From Gallionellaceae bacterium (GTDB lineage: Bacteria; Pseudomonadota; Gammaproteobacteria; Burkholderiales; Gallionellaceae), in the NCBI GenBank assembly GCA_003151655.1, contig PLYB01000036.1, forward strand, positions 1-6,582: 6,582 nt of DNA, in the 5' to 3' direction. Under the pieces are notes generated by a model, which worked only from the letters and a program-made list of their open reading frames with translations, made no database searches and had not been told where the DNA came from. This document shows, one piece after another, positions 1 through 6,547 of this stretch. The position numbers and the translations under genes are program-made. Each line of letters opens with the position of its first letter. Position 1 is the first letter of the stretch.

Positions 1-2271
1 ATCGCCGACGAATGGGTGCCGATCAAGCCCGGCACCGACGGCGCGCTGCTGCTCGCGCTGACACACGAAATCATCCACACCGGGCTCTACGATCGCGAGT
101 TCCTGGCGCGCTACACCAATGCGGGCTATCTGATCAACCTCGATCCGCAGTCCGACGCGCATGGCCTGCCGGTGCACGATGCTAGCCGCCACGAGGAGAT
201 TCCGGAATACCCGCGCAACATGCTGTGGTGGAACCGTTTGAACGAACAGCCCGCGCCCTGCCATCAGCCAGAGGCCGACCCCTACCTCCTGGGTGAATTC
301 ACGCTCGCCGACGGCACCCCGGTGAAGCCTGCGTTCCAATTGCTGCTGGAGCGGGTAAAAGACTACACGCCTGAATGGGCCGAGGGCATTACCGGCATAC
401 CCGCGGCGACCATCCGGCGACTCGCGCACGAGATGGGCGTGACCGCGCGCGACCAGAAAATCGAGCTGCCCATCGCCTGGACCGACAGCTGGGGCACCGA
501 GCACGAGAAAGTCACCGGCAACCCGGTCGCGTTCCACGCGATGCGCGGCCTGGCGGCGCACTCCAACGGCTTTCAAACGATACGCTCGCTGGCAATTTTG
601 ATGTCACTCTTGGGCACTATCGACCGACCCGGCGGCTTCCGTCACAAGGCACCTTATCCGCGCGCGATTCCGCCCAACGCGCGTCCGTCCAAAGGCCCGG
701 AAGCGGTGCAGCCGAATACCCCGCTGGGCGGTGCGCCGCTGGGTTGGCCGGAAACGCCGGATGATTTGTTCGTCGATGGCAACGGTCAGCCGGTGCGTCT
801 CGATAAAGCCTTTTCGTGGGAGCATCCGCTGTCAGCGCACGGCCTGATGCACAACGCCATCACCAACGCCTGGCGCGGCGATCCCTATCCGATCGACACA
901 CTGATGCTGTTCATGGCCAACATGGCGTGGAACTCCAGCATGAACACCTCGGAAGTGCGCAAGATGCTGGTGGACAAGAATGCGGACGGCGGCTACAAGA
1001 TTCCGTTCATCGTGGTGTGTGATGCGTTCCAGTCCGAGACTACCGCGTTCGCCGATCTAATCCTGCCCGATACCACTTATCTGGAACGGCACGATTGCAT
1101 GTCCATGCTGGATCGTCCGATCTCGGAATTCGACGGCCCGGTGGATGCAGTGCGCATTCCGGTCCTGGAACCGAAAGGCGAGTGCAAGCCGTTCCAAGAA
1201 GTGCTGATCGAGTTGGCGAGCCGTCTGAAATTCCCCGCCTTTACTACTGCCGAAGGCGCGCGCAAGTTCAAGAGTTATCCTGATTTCGTGGTCAATTACG
1301 AAACCGCGCCGGGCTCCGGTATTGGCTTTCTGACCGGCTGGCGCGGCAAGGATGGCGACAAGGCGATGCGCGGCGAACCCAATCCGAAACAATGGGAGAT
1401 GTACGAGAAGAGCGGTTGCTTCTTTCAATATCATCTGCCGCCGTCCAGCCAATACATGCGCAACTGGAACAAGGAATATATGGAGTGGGCGCAGCAGGCC
1501 GGTATGCGCCGCGACAACGACCCGATCATCATTCACATTTATTCCGAATTGTTGCAAGGCTTCCGCCTCGCCGCCGAAGGCAAGCGTCCGGGCAAGCAAC
1601 CGCCGGATGAATTGCGCGAACGCGTCGCTACTTATTTCGACCCGCTGCCGTTCTGGTATGCACCGCTGGAAGACGAGCAAAGCGATCTGAAGAAATATCC
1701 GCTGAACGCGCTGACCCAGCGCCCGATGGCGATGTATCACTCGTGGGATTCGCAGAATGCCTGGCTGCGCCAGATTCACACTTACAACTATCTCTACGTC
1801 AATACGCGCACTGCTGAAACAGCGGGAATCGCCGACGGCGGCTGGATGTGGGTGGAATCGCAGTGGGGCAAAGTGCGTTGTCTGTGCCGCTATTCCGAGG
1901 CGGTTGAGCCGGGCACAGTGTGGACATGGAACGCCATCGGAAAATCATCCGGCGCATGGAATCTTACCGGCGATGCCAACGAAGCCAAGCAGGGCTTTTT
2001 GCTCAATCATCTGATCTCGGAAGAGCTGCGCCACCCCTCGCCCTCCGGGAGAGGGGCCGGGGGTGAGGGAAGAATTTCCAACTCCGACCCGATCACCGGA
2101 CAAGCCGCGTGGTACGACGTGCGCGTGCGCATCTATCCGGCGGCAGCAGGCGAGGCCGAAGAAAGCTCGCCGCAGTTTGCCACCATGCAACCGGTGCCGG
2201 GTATGGCGCAAAGAAAGATGGGCTGGCAGGCTTGGTTTGCCGGCAAGAAAAAGAAAGGCGGTGCGAAATGA
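1..2271 (+). CDS. soeA: SoeA-type molybdopterin oxidoreductase (sulfite dehydrogenase catalytic subunit), 5'-truncated
   Basis: The reading frame is open from the first base and ends at TGA 2269-2271. It gives 756 residues lacking the N-terminus. A GTG at 16 is internal, because the preceding codons (IADEW) belong to the conserved family block IADEWVPIKPGTDGAL. The missing part should hold the N-terminal [4Fe-4S] domain and the Mo-ligand region, which normally precede this block. Visible blocks include LPDTTYLERHD near residues 350-360 and a C-terminal molybdopterin-dinucleotide-binding domain from about residue 595 (YNYLYVN) to the motif SDPITGQAAWYDVRV. The proposed role is the catalytic subunit oxidising sulfite to sulfate in the cytoplasm, passing electrons to SoeB and then to quinone through SoeC. 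This rests on overall resemblance to SoeA plus the neighbouring TauE/SafE and TusA genes. Polysulfide/thiosulfate reductase or formate dehydrogenase-like activity cannot be excluded from sequence. The stop overlaps the soeB start (ATGA). Residues 678-691 are encoded by a dispersed GC-rich repeat. Confidence 0.85.
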   Translation: MADEWVPIKPGTDGALLLALTHEIIHTGLYDREFLARYTNAGYLINLDPQSDAHGLPVHDASRHEEIPEYPRNMLWWNRLNEQPAPCHQPEADPYLLGEFTLADGTPVKPAFQLLLERVKDYTPEWAEGITGIPAATIRRLAHEMGVTARDQKIELPIAWTDSWGTEHEKVTGNPVAFHAMRGLAAHSNGFQTIRSLAILMSLLGTIDRPGGFRHKAPYPRAIPPNARPSKGPEAVQPNTPLGGAPLGWPETPDDLFVDGNGQPVRLDKAFSWEHPLSAHGLMHNAITNAWRGDPYPIDTLMLFMANMAWNSSMNTSEVRKMLVDKNADGGYKIPFIVVCDAFQSETTAFADLILPDTTYLERHDCMSMLDRPISEFDGPVDAVRIPVLEPKGECKPFQEVLIELASRLKFPAFTTAEGARKFKSYPDFVVNYETAPGSGIGFLTGWRGKDGDKAMRGEPNPKQWEMYEKSGCFFQYHLPPSSQYMRNWNKEYMEWAQQAGMRRDNDPIIIHIYSELLQGFRLAAEGKRPGKQPPDELRERVATYFDPLPFWYAPLEDEQSDLKKYPLNALTQRPMAMYHSWDSQNAWLRQIHTYNYLYVNTRTAETAGIADGGWMWVESQWGKVRCLCRYSEAVEPGTVWTWNAIGKSSGAWNLTGDANEAKQGFLLNHLISEELRHPSPSGRGAGGEGRISNSDPITGQAAWYDVRVRIYPAAAGEAEESSPQFATMQPVPGMAQRKMGWQAWFAGKKKKGGAK
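2032..2073. repeat. GC-rich REP-like dispersed repeat embedded in soeA
   Basis: A G/C-only-biased block with inverted symmetry: CCCCTC at 2034-2039 pairs with GAGGGG at 2051-2056, and a second G-rich arm (GGGGGTGAGGG) follows. Its minus strand matches from memory a very common bacterial dispersed element, which translates as LTPGPSPGGRG in one frame. Here the plus strand is read through in the soeA frame as HPSPSGRGAGGEGR (window residues 678-691). It lies between LLNHLISEEL and the conserved block ending in TGQAAWYD. Boundaries are approximate. Family membership rests on recognition of the motif, not on seeing a second copy in this window. Confidence 0.7.
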
Positions 2272-2990
2272 CCCAACTCGCGCTGGTAATTGATCTGAAC
2301 GTTTGCGTCGGCTGTCATGCCTGCGTTACCAACTGCAAGCAATGGAATACCTCCGGTGCGGCGGGTGCGTTGACCGATTGCAATCCCTACGAGAATGATC
2401 CGAACGGTACTTTTTTCAACCGTGTACAAACCTTTGAGGTGGGTGAATTCCCTGCCACCGAGACGGTGCATTTCCCCAAGTCATGTTTGCATTGCGAAGA
2501 CCCGGCCTGCGTGCCGGTGTGCCCGACCGGGGCGAGCTACAAGCGCGCCGAGGATGGCATCGTGCTGGTCGATTACGACAAGTGCATCGGTTGCAAATAT
2601 TGTTCCTGGGCTTGCCCGTACGGCGTGCGCGAGTTCGATGAACAGCGCAAGGTGATGACCAAATGCACGCTGTGCGTGGATCGCATTTATGACATGAGTT
2701 TGCCGGAAGAGCGGCGCAAACCTTCCTGTGTGCTGGCTTGCCCGCCGGGAGCGCGTTTATTCGGCGATGTGCACGATCCCGATTCGGAAGTGTCGATCGC
2801 GATACGCGAACGCGGCGGCTATACATTGATGCCGGAGGCTAATACCAAACCGGCCAATCATTATTTGCCGCGCCGCAAGACCACGGTGACCGTGCGCGAT
2901 GAGGAACTCTATCGTTCCGACAATCCGCACAAGATCGACGGCGCGCCGTTCGACAAGAATCTGCCACCGACCACAGAAGAACTTAACTAA
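2268..2990 (+). CDS. soeB: SoeB-type ferredoxin subunit with four [4Fe-4S] clusters
   Basis: A 240-residue cytoplasmic electron-transfer subunit linking the molybdenum subunit to the membrane anchor. Sixteen cysteines form the four expected groups: C13/C16/C19/C23, C73/C76/C81/C85, C106/C109/C112/C116 and C133/C136/C154/C158. This is the DmsB/PhsB/SoeB pattern of four cubane clusters. One further cysteine, C38, lies outside the motifs. The ATG at 2268 was chosen over upstream in-frame codons because it gives the standard family N-terminus (MTQLALVIDLNVCVGC). It also forms the ATGA overlap with the soeA stop and follows AAAGG at 2254-2258 with 9 bases of spacing. A longer version starting at 2109 would only translate soeA sequence in another frame. 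Translational coupling to soeA is likely. The ferredoxin assignment is firm; naming it SoeB depends on the operon context. Confidence 0.9.
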   Translation: MTQLALVIDLNVCVGCHACVTNCKQWNTSGAAGALTDCNPYENDPNGTFFNRVQTFEVGEFPATETVHFPKSCLHCEDPACVPVCPTGASYKRAEDGIVLVDYDKCIGCKYCSWACPYGVREFDEQRKVMTKCTLCVDRIYDMSLPEERRKPSCVLACPPGARLFGDVHDPDSEVSIAIRERGGYTLMPEANTKPANHYLPRRKTTVTVRDEELYRSDNPHKIDGAPFDKNLPPTTEELN

Positions 2991-3003
2991 GGCTGACACT
3001 TTT

Positions 3004-3906
3004 ATGCGTCCCGCATTCTCCGTACTTTTTTTGACCACCTTGATCGGCGCCGGACAGGGGCTGTTCATCACGTTGTTCTTCTGCGAACTGCTTGTGCCTG
3101 CCTCGCTGCCAAGTAATTTTCTGTTTGGCGGTGCCGTGTTGGTATTGATCTTGAGCGGACTGGGCGGCATCGCTTCCGTGTTCCATTTGGGGCACCCGGA
3201 ACGTGCCTGGCGCGCGATGACCATGTGGCGCACTTCCTGGCTGGCGCGTGAAGGTATTGCACTACCTTCATTTATGGCGGCAGTGTTTGCCTACGCTGTC
3301 GCGCACTGGCTGAACATCGGCCACACGCTCGCCATTGCCACGATTGGCGTGTTGCTTTCCATGGTGTTGTTCGTGTGCACCGGCATGATTTACGGAGCGA
3401 TCAAGGTGCTGAAAGAATGGGCGCATCCGCTGACACTGATAAATTTCATCGTGCTGGGGTGTGCTTCGGGTACGACTTTGGCTGCGGCCTACGCCAGCTT
3501 TGCCGCGCCTGAGTTGACTGCGGCATTGGCGCAAGCCGCGTTTGCACTTACGCTGCTGGGTTTGCTCACGCGCGCTGCATCGTTATGGCGTAACGCGATC
3601 TTGCGCCCGACCAGCACTTTGCAAACGGCCATCGGCATCCGTCACCCGCGCATCGTACAAAAGTCGCAAGGCTCTATGGGCGGCTCATACAATACGCGCG
3701 AATTTTTCCACGGCAAAAGTCCGGCCTTCGTGCGCGGCGTATTGGTGACTTTGCTACTGGGTGTCTTCGTGTTACCGCTGGCACTGGTATTGGCGCTGCC
3801 ATTGCTGGCATTTGTTTTTCAATACCTCGGGTTATTGGCGGAGCGCTGGTACTTCTTCGCTGAAGCGCAGCATCCTCAAAATTTATATTATCAGGGCACC
3901 TCATAA
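3004..3906 (+). CDS. soeC: SoeC-type DmsC/NrfD membrane anchor, quinone-interacting
   Basis: A 300-residue integral membrane protein with about eight hydrophobic segments, roughly at 5-32, 39-60, 85-102, 106-130, 138-165, 170-190, 238-262 and 265-285. The DmsC-type signature after the second helix is clear: HLGHPERAWRA at 61-71 followed by SWLAREG at 78-84. The C-terminus carries an AERWYFFAEAQHPQN-like motif, also typical of DmsC anchors. It should hold the SoeAB dimer on the inner face of the cytoplasmic membrane and exchange electrons with the quinone pool. The start at 3004 is 13 bases after the soeB stop, with AAGG at 2989-2992 as a weak ribosome binding site. An in-frame codon at 2899 would lie inside soeB and is rejected. 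The TAA stop shares its last A with the ATG of the next gene. The hydrophilic loop at about 196-235 is the longest non-membrane stretch. Confidence 0.88.
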   Translation: MRPAFSVLFLTTLIGAGQGLFITLFFCELLVPASLPSNFLFGGAVLVLILSGLGGIASVFHLGHPERAWRAMTMWRTSWLAREGIALPSFMAAVFAYAVAHWLNIGHTLAIATIGVLLSMVLFVCTGMIYGAIKVLKEWAHPLTLINFIVLGCASGTTLAAAYASFAAPELTAALAQAAFALTLLGLLTRAASLWRNAILRPTSTLQTAIGIRHPRIVQKSQGSMGGSYNTREFFHGKSPAFVRGVLVTLLLGVFVLPLALVLALPLLAFVFQYLGLLAERWYFFAEAQHPQNLYYQGTS

Positions 3907-4886
3907 TGCTGAACGAGCCTGTTGCCAGACTCCGGGAACTGGGCGGCCTGCTTAGAGCCAATGCATTGTTGTTGCTTCTTTCTTTATCGTTGTTTTCGGC
4001 AGGCGCATATGCCGCCAATAGTTTGCCGGTGACAAGCGAAATGCCTTGGTGGGGCTGGGCGTTGGCGCTATTCGTCACCTGTTTTTTTCTGGGCATTGTC
4101 GCGGTTCCTTCGGGTGTTGGCGGCGGTGTGTTGTTCGTGCCGATTGTCGGTGGCTTTTTTCCCTTTCATTTAGATTTCGTGCGCGGAGCCGGGCTGCTGG
4201 TCGCCATGGCGAGTGCGCTGGCAGCGGGGCCTTTGTTGCTGCGCGGCGGGCTGGCCAGTTTGAGATTGGCTTTGCCGCTGGCGGTATTGGCTTCCGCCAG
4301 CGCCATCGCCGGTGCGTTGCTCGGCTTGGTGCTGCCCGCTACGACCGTGCAGATCGCACTGGGACTGACTATTCTCGGTATTGTTGTGCTGATGGCGACG
4401 GCAAAGAAATCGGAATTCCCGGATGTACTCAAGCAAGATCGGCTCGCGCTTGCATTGTCTATTCACGGAGTCTTCCATGATGCCGCGCAGAGTAAAAATA
4501 TCTCGTGGAAAGTGCATCGGACTCCGCTGGGCTTGTTTATCTTTATCCTGATAGGATTCATAGGCGGTCTGTTCGGTGTCGGCGCGGGATGGGCCAATTT
4601 GCCCGTGCTCAATTTATTGATGGGCGCGCCGATCAAAGTGGCCGCAGGAACTTCCGGCCTGATTCTGACACTGGCGAGCTCGTCGGCAACCTGGATATAT
4701 TTGAGCAAAGGCGCGGTGTTGGCGATCATCGCCGTGCCCTCGGTGATCGGTATGATGTTGGGGGCGATGATCGGTGCACGCTTGCTGCATGTGCTGAAAG
4801 CCTCCATGGTGCGCAAGATGGTGATTACCTTGCTGCTGTTCGCCGGTATACGCGCCTTGCTTAAAGGCTTGGGAGTATGGATGTGA
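3906..4886 (+). CDS. TauE/SafE-family anion permease (putative sulfite exporter)
   Basis: A 326-residue polytopic membrane protein. Each half carries the glycine-rich family motif: SGVGGGVLFVP in the first (GVGGG at 70-74) and GFIGGLFGVGAGW at 217-229 in the second, the latter followed by NLLMGAPIKVAAGTSG. TauE/SafE proteins transport sulfite, sulfoacetate, taurine-related and other small anions. With a sulfite dehydrogenase upstream, sulfite export or uptake is the simplest reading, but substrate and direction are inferred. An unusual N-terminal extension has arginines at 8, 10 and 17, a leucine-rich core at 20-30 and an AYA/AN site at 34-38. It looks like a cleavable signal peptide placed before the first true helix, which starts near residue 48. 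A charged loop at about 160-205 separates the halves. The start overlaps the soeC stop by one base and AGGG at 3893-3896 lies 9 bases upstream. It ends by overlapping the next gene by 10 bases. Confidence 0.88.
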   Translation: MLNEPVARLRELGGLLRANALLLLLSLSLFSAGAYAANSLPVTSEMPWWGWALALFVTCFFLGIVAVPSGVGGGVLFVPIVGGFFPFHLDFVRGAGLLVAMASALAAGPLLLRGGLASLRLALPLAVLASASAIAGALLGLVLPATTVQIALGLTILGIVVLMATAKKSEFPDVLKQDRLALALSIHGVFHDAAQSKNISWKVHRTPLGLFIFILIGFIGGLFGVGAGWANLPVLNLLMGAPIKVAAGTSGLILTLASSSATWIYLSKGAVLAIIAVPSVIGMMLGAMIGARLLHVLKASMVRKMVITLLLFAGIRALLKGLGVWM

Positions 4887-5305
4887 ATACGCCCGATAAC
4901 GATCCGATTATTTCTGCAGAACAGCAGCGTTACGCGACCTGGTTGAACTGGGGCATGCGTTCGGGGCTGGCGATTTTGGCCGTCTCGTTTCTTGCCTATG
5001 TATTGGGTTGGTTGCCCGCGCATTTCCCGCTGGAGCAGTTGCCCAAGGTGTGGGGGCTATCTACGGCTGAATATCTGAAACAGACCGGCGCACCGACAGG
5101 GTGGGCGTGGTTAAACCTGATCGGTTACGGAGACTTCGCCGGACTGATCGGCATCGCATGGCTGTCGGCTTGTTCGCTGTTGTGTCTATTGGCGGTGATG
5201 CCCATCTATGTGCGCCGCAAAGATCGGGTGTTCGTGGCAATATGTGTCTGCGCTTTGCTGGTGCAACTATTCGCCGCATCCGGTATCCTGAGCTCCGTTC
5301 ATTAA
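4877..5305 (+). CDS. Small three-helix membrane protein, DUF1634-like
   Basis: A 142-residue protein with a short polar N-terminus, a helix at about 28-45, a periplasmic- or cytoplasmic-side loop (about 46-84, rich in W, P and G) and two helices at about 86-109 and 117-138. The pattern of a helix ending in MP, a short basic turn (YVRRKDR) and a final helix resembles DUF1634. DUF1634 members often sit beside TauE/SafE permeases and may be partner subunits. That assignment is tentative. The ATG at 4877 overlaps the permease by 10 bases, with AAAGG at 4863-4867 nine bases upstream. A GTG at 4883 (third codon) would give a GTGA overlap and sits 7 bases after GGGAG at 4871-4875, so the start may be two codons later. 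Coupled translation and tight linkage suggest a joint role with the permease. No catalytic or metal motif is visible. Confidence 0.8.
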   Translation: MDVNTPDNDPIISAEQQRYATWLNWGMRSGLAILAVSFLAYVLGWLPAHFPLEQLPKVWGLSTAEYLKQTGAPTGWAWLNLIGYGDFAGLIGIAWLSACSLLCLLAVMPIYVRRKDRVFVAICVCALLVQLFAASGILSSVH

Positions 5306-5315
5306 GGGTTAAAAC

Positions 5316-6137
5316 ATGAACAATTACCCGTTCAATCGAATTTTGCTGGCCACCGAGCATACCGAATTCGATACAGGTGCCGAGCGGCTTGCTTTTGCAA
5401 TGGCAAAGCGTTGCGGTCTACCATTGCTTGTCGTTGTTCCGATGCTGGACAATCCCGAATACGAAGCCGAAATGCCGGAGTTGGTGCTGCGTGACGAATT
5501 GGAGGTGGCAGACAAGATTGCTGCCCTGCGCGTGCAGGCGGAAGCTGCCGGCGTGCAGCTTGATGTGCGCGTGCGGCGCCGGTCGGAGATTCACACCGGA
5601 ATCGTGGCCGAGGCAATTGAATCGAAAGCTGATCTGATCGTAATCCGGCGGCGCGGCAAGCCCAGTTTTCTGGCACGTTTGCTAGTTGGCGAGATGGTCA
5701 GCAAAGTCATTCGCGATACCTCATGCAGTGTCTTGCTGGTGCCCCGCGCGGCGGAATTTTGGAGCAAGCGCATTCTGGCTGCGGTGGGAGATACTCCGGC
5801 TGCGCCCAGTATCGCCAAAACAGCCGGAACTATTGCCGGAATTTGCGAATTGCCGCTTACCGTTTTAAGTGTAGCGCCGGATCAAGAATCGCTGTCAAAA
5901 ACCAAAAGTCTTAACACCCTGAATGTTGTACTCGCATCCGCCTCTTCGCCCAATGTGCATGGCGAAGTGCGTATCGGCAATCTGGTTGAACAAACCATCG
6001 CCACCGTAAAAGAATCCGCCGCCGACCTCGTGGTGATCGGACGGCAGCGCTATCACCTCATGCCTTTCGGCAAACAAGGCATCATGCAGAACATCGCGGG
6101 CAACATGGATGTGCCCACGCTGATCGTAGCTGCATAA
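5316..6137 (+). CDS. Tandem universal stress protein (two Usp domains)
   Basis: A 273-residue soluble protein made of two Usp (UspA-like, Rossmann-type) domains. Domain 1 covers about 5-143, from RILLATEHTEFDTGAERLA to CSVLLVP. Domain 2 covers about 149-273, from KRILAAVGD to DVPTLIVAA. Each domain ends with the expected strand after a vestige of the nucleotide-binding glycine loop. In domain 1 the canonical G-x2-G-x9-G-S/T is altered: R111 stands where the first glycine is expected, ten rather than nine residues separate G114 from G125, and E126 follows. In domain 2 the loop reads GRQRYHLMPFGKQG (242-255) and is also non-canonical. ATP binding is therefore doubtful. The gene begins 10 bases after the preceding stop with AAGGG at 5304-5308, so it is probably the last gene of the soe operon. 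Its function there is unknown; a regulatory or stress role under sulfite load is inference. Confidence 0.88.
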   Translation: MNNYPFNRILLATEHTEFDTGAERLAFAMAKRCGLPLLVVVPMLDNPEYEAEMPELVLRDELEVADKIAALRVQAEAAGVQLDVRVRRRSEIHTGIVAEAIESKADLIVIRRRGKPSFLARLLVGEMVSKVIRDTSCSVLLVPRAAEFWSKRILAAVGDTPAAPSIAKTAGTIAGICELPLTVLSVAPDQESLSKTKSLNTLNVVLASASSPNVHGEVRIGNLVEQTIATVKESAADLVVIGRQRYHLMPFGKQGIMQNIAGNMDVPTLIVAA

Positions 6138-6168
6138 GCACTCTCTAAAAGATAACTCCAACGGGCTA

Positions 6169-6198
6169 TGCGCCATACCCGTCAAGGGTATGGACGCA
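6169..6198 (+). terminator. Strong hairpin downstream of the usp gene, possible transcript end
   Basis: CCATACCC at 6173-6180 pairs perfectly with GGGTATGG at 6186-6193 around a 5-base loop. With A6194 bulged, TGCG at 6169-6172 pairs with CGCA at 6195-6198, giving a 12-bp stem. It lies 31 bases after the usp stop. There is no T-run after it, so it is not a textbook intrinsic terminator. It may protect the mRNA 3' end, act as a leader structure for tusA, or be a dispersed repeat. Confidence 0.4.
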
Positions 6199-6219
6199 AT
6201 CTGGCTGTGCGTTCCTAAT

Positions 6220-6235
6220 AATGCGTCCGCATTTT
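6220..6235 (+). promoter_or_regulatory. Small inverted repeat followed by TTT upstream of tusA
   Basis: AATGCG at 6220-6225 is complementary to CGCATT at 6228-6233 around a nominal 2-base gap (the effective loop would be four or more bases), followed by two more T residues. It could be a weak terminator for the upstream operon or an operator for tusA. The region to 6273 is AT-rich and could contain the tusA promoter, but I see no convincing -35/-10 pair. Confidence 0.25.
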
Positions 6236-6278
6236 AATCATGGAATTCCCTGTTTTTAGCGGCAATTTATTAACTCGT

Positions 6279-6284
6279 AGGAGA
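6279..6284 (+). promoter_or_regulatory. Strong ribosome binding site of tusA
   Basis: AGGAGA lies six bases before the ATG at 6291 and is the best Shine-Dalgarno match in the window. The operon genes use weaker AAGG or AGGG sites, so TusA is probably translated at a higher rate. The ATG at 6285 is in another frame and reaches a stop after five codons. Confidence 0.7.
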
Positions 6285-6290
6285 TGAAAA

Positions 6291-6518
6291 ATGAATTTTG
6301 ATAAAGAGTTTGATGCCAGCGGCATGTCTTGCCCGCTGCCTATCGTGAAGACCAAAAAATCGTTGGTCGATATGAGTAGCGGCCAAGTGCTCAAGGTGAT
6401 CGCTACCGACTGCGGCGCGGTGAAAGATATGCAAGCCTTCGCTGACCAGACTGGCAATACCTTGCTGTCTTCTACGGAAGAGTCTGGCAAATACATTTTC
6501 TTCATGAAGAAGAGTTAA
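6291..6518 (+). CDS. tusA: TusA-family sulfur-carrier protein
   Basis: A 75-residue protein of the TusA/SirA/YeeD family. After the first strand it has the hallmark motif GMSCPLPIVKTKK, with the sulfur-carrying cysteine at C14 in C-P-L-P. It continues with ATDCGAVKDMQAFADQTG (second cysteine C41), as expected for the alpha-beta-alpha-beta fold. The length is close to the roughly 80 residues usual for the family. TusA proteins bind sulfane sulfur as a persulfide and pass it to partners in tRNA thiolation, molybdenum cofactor synthesis or, in sulfur oxidisers, cytoplasmic Dsr or sHdr sulfur oxidation. The location beside a sulfite dehydrogenase favours the oxidative role, but this is inference; no dsrE or rhodanese gene is visible in the window. 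It is probably transcribed separately, given the 153-bp hairpin-containing spacer and its own strong ribosome binding site. The symbol denotes family, not proven orthology with E. coli TusA. Confidence 0.88.
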   Translation: MNFDKEFDASGMSCPLPIVKTKKSLVDMSSGQVLKVIATDCGAVKDMQAFADQTGNTLLSSTEESGKYIFFMKKS

Positions 6519-6547
6519 TTCTTACGACATTCACATCGAAGTTGTAG

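Noticed and set aside
375..764. 129-residue plus-strand frame overlapping soeA
   Set aside because: It is Arg-rich, low in hydrophobic structure and out of frame with the clear soeA product; it is a shadow frame.
1057..1779. 240-residue open frame on the minus strand within soeA
   Set aside because: It lies wholly antisense to conserved molybdoenzyme sequence, has no recognisable domain, and is explained by the few stops in the complementary frame of a GC-rich gene.
1945..2211. Minus-strand open frame containing LTPGPSPGGRG
   Set aside because: That peptide is the well-known artefactual translation of a dispersed repeat; the frame is antisense to soeA and not a gene.
2109..2267. N-terminal extension of the ferredoxin subunit
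   Set aside because: The extra 53 residues only re-read the 3' end of soeA in another frame; the family N-terminus and ribosome binding site support 2268.
1..2271. Annotation as formate dehydrogenase or polysulfide reductase large subunit
   Set aside because: It is not excluded by motifs, because the Mo-ligand region is outside the window. It is less consistent with the DmsC-type anchor plus TauE/SafE and TusA neighbours than sulfite dehydrogenase.
4463..5023. 186-residue minus-strand open frame across the permease/DUF1634-like junction
   Set aside because: It is antisense to two well-supported membrane protein genes, and its composition is that of a complement of hydrophobic codons.
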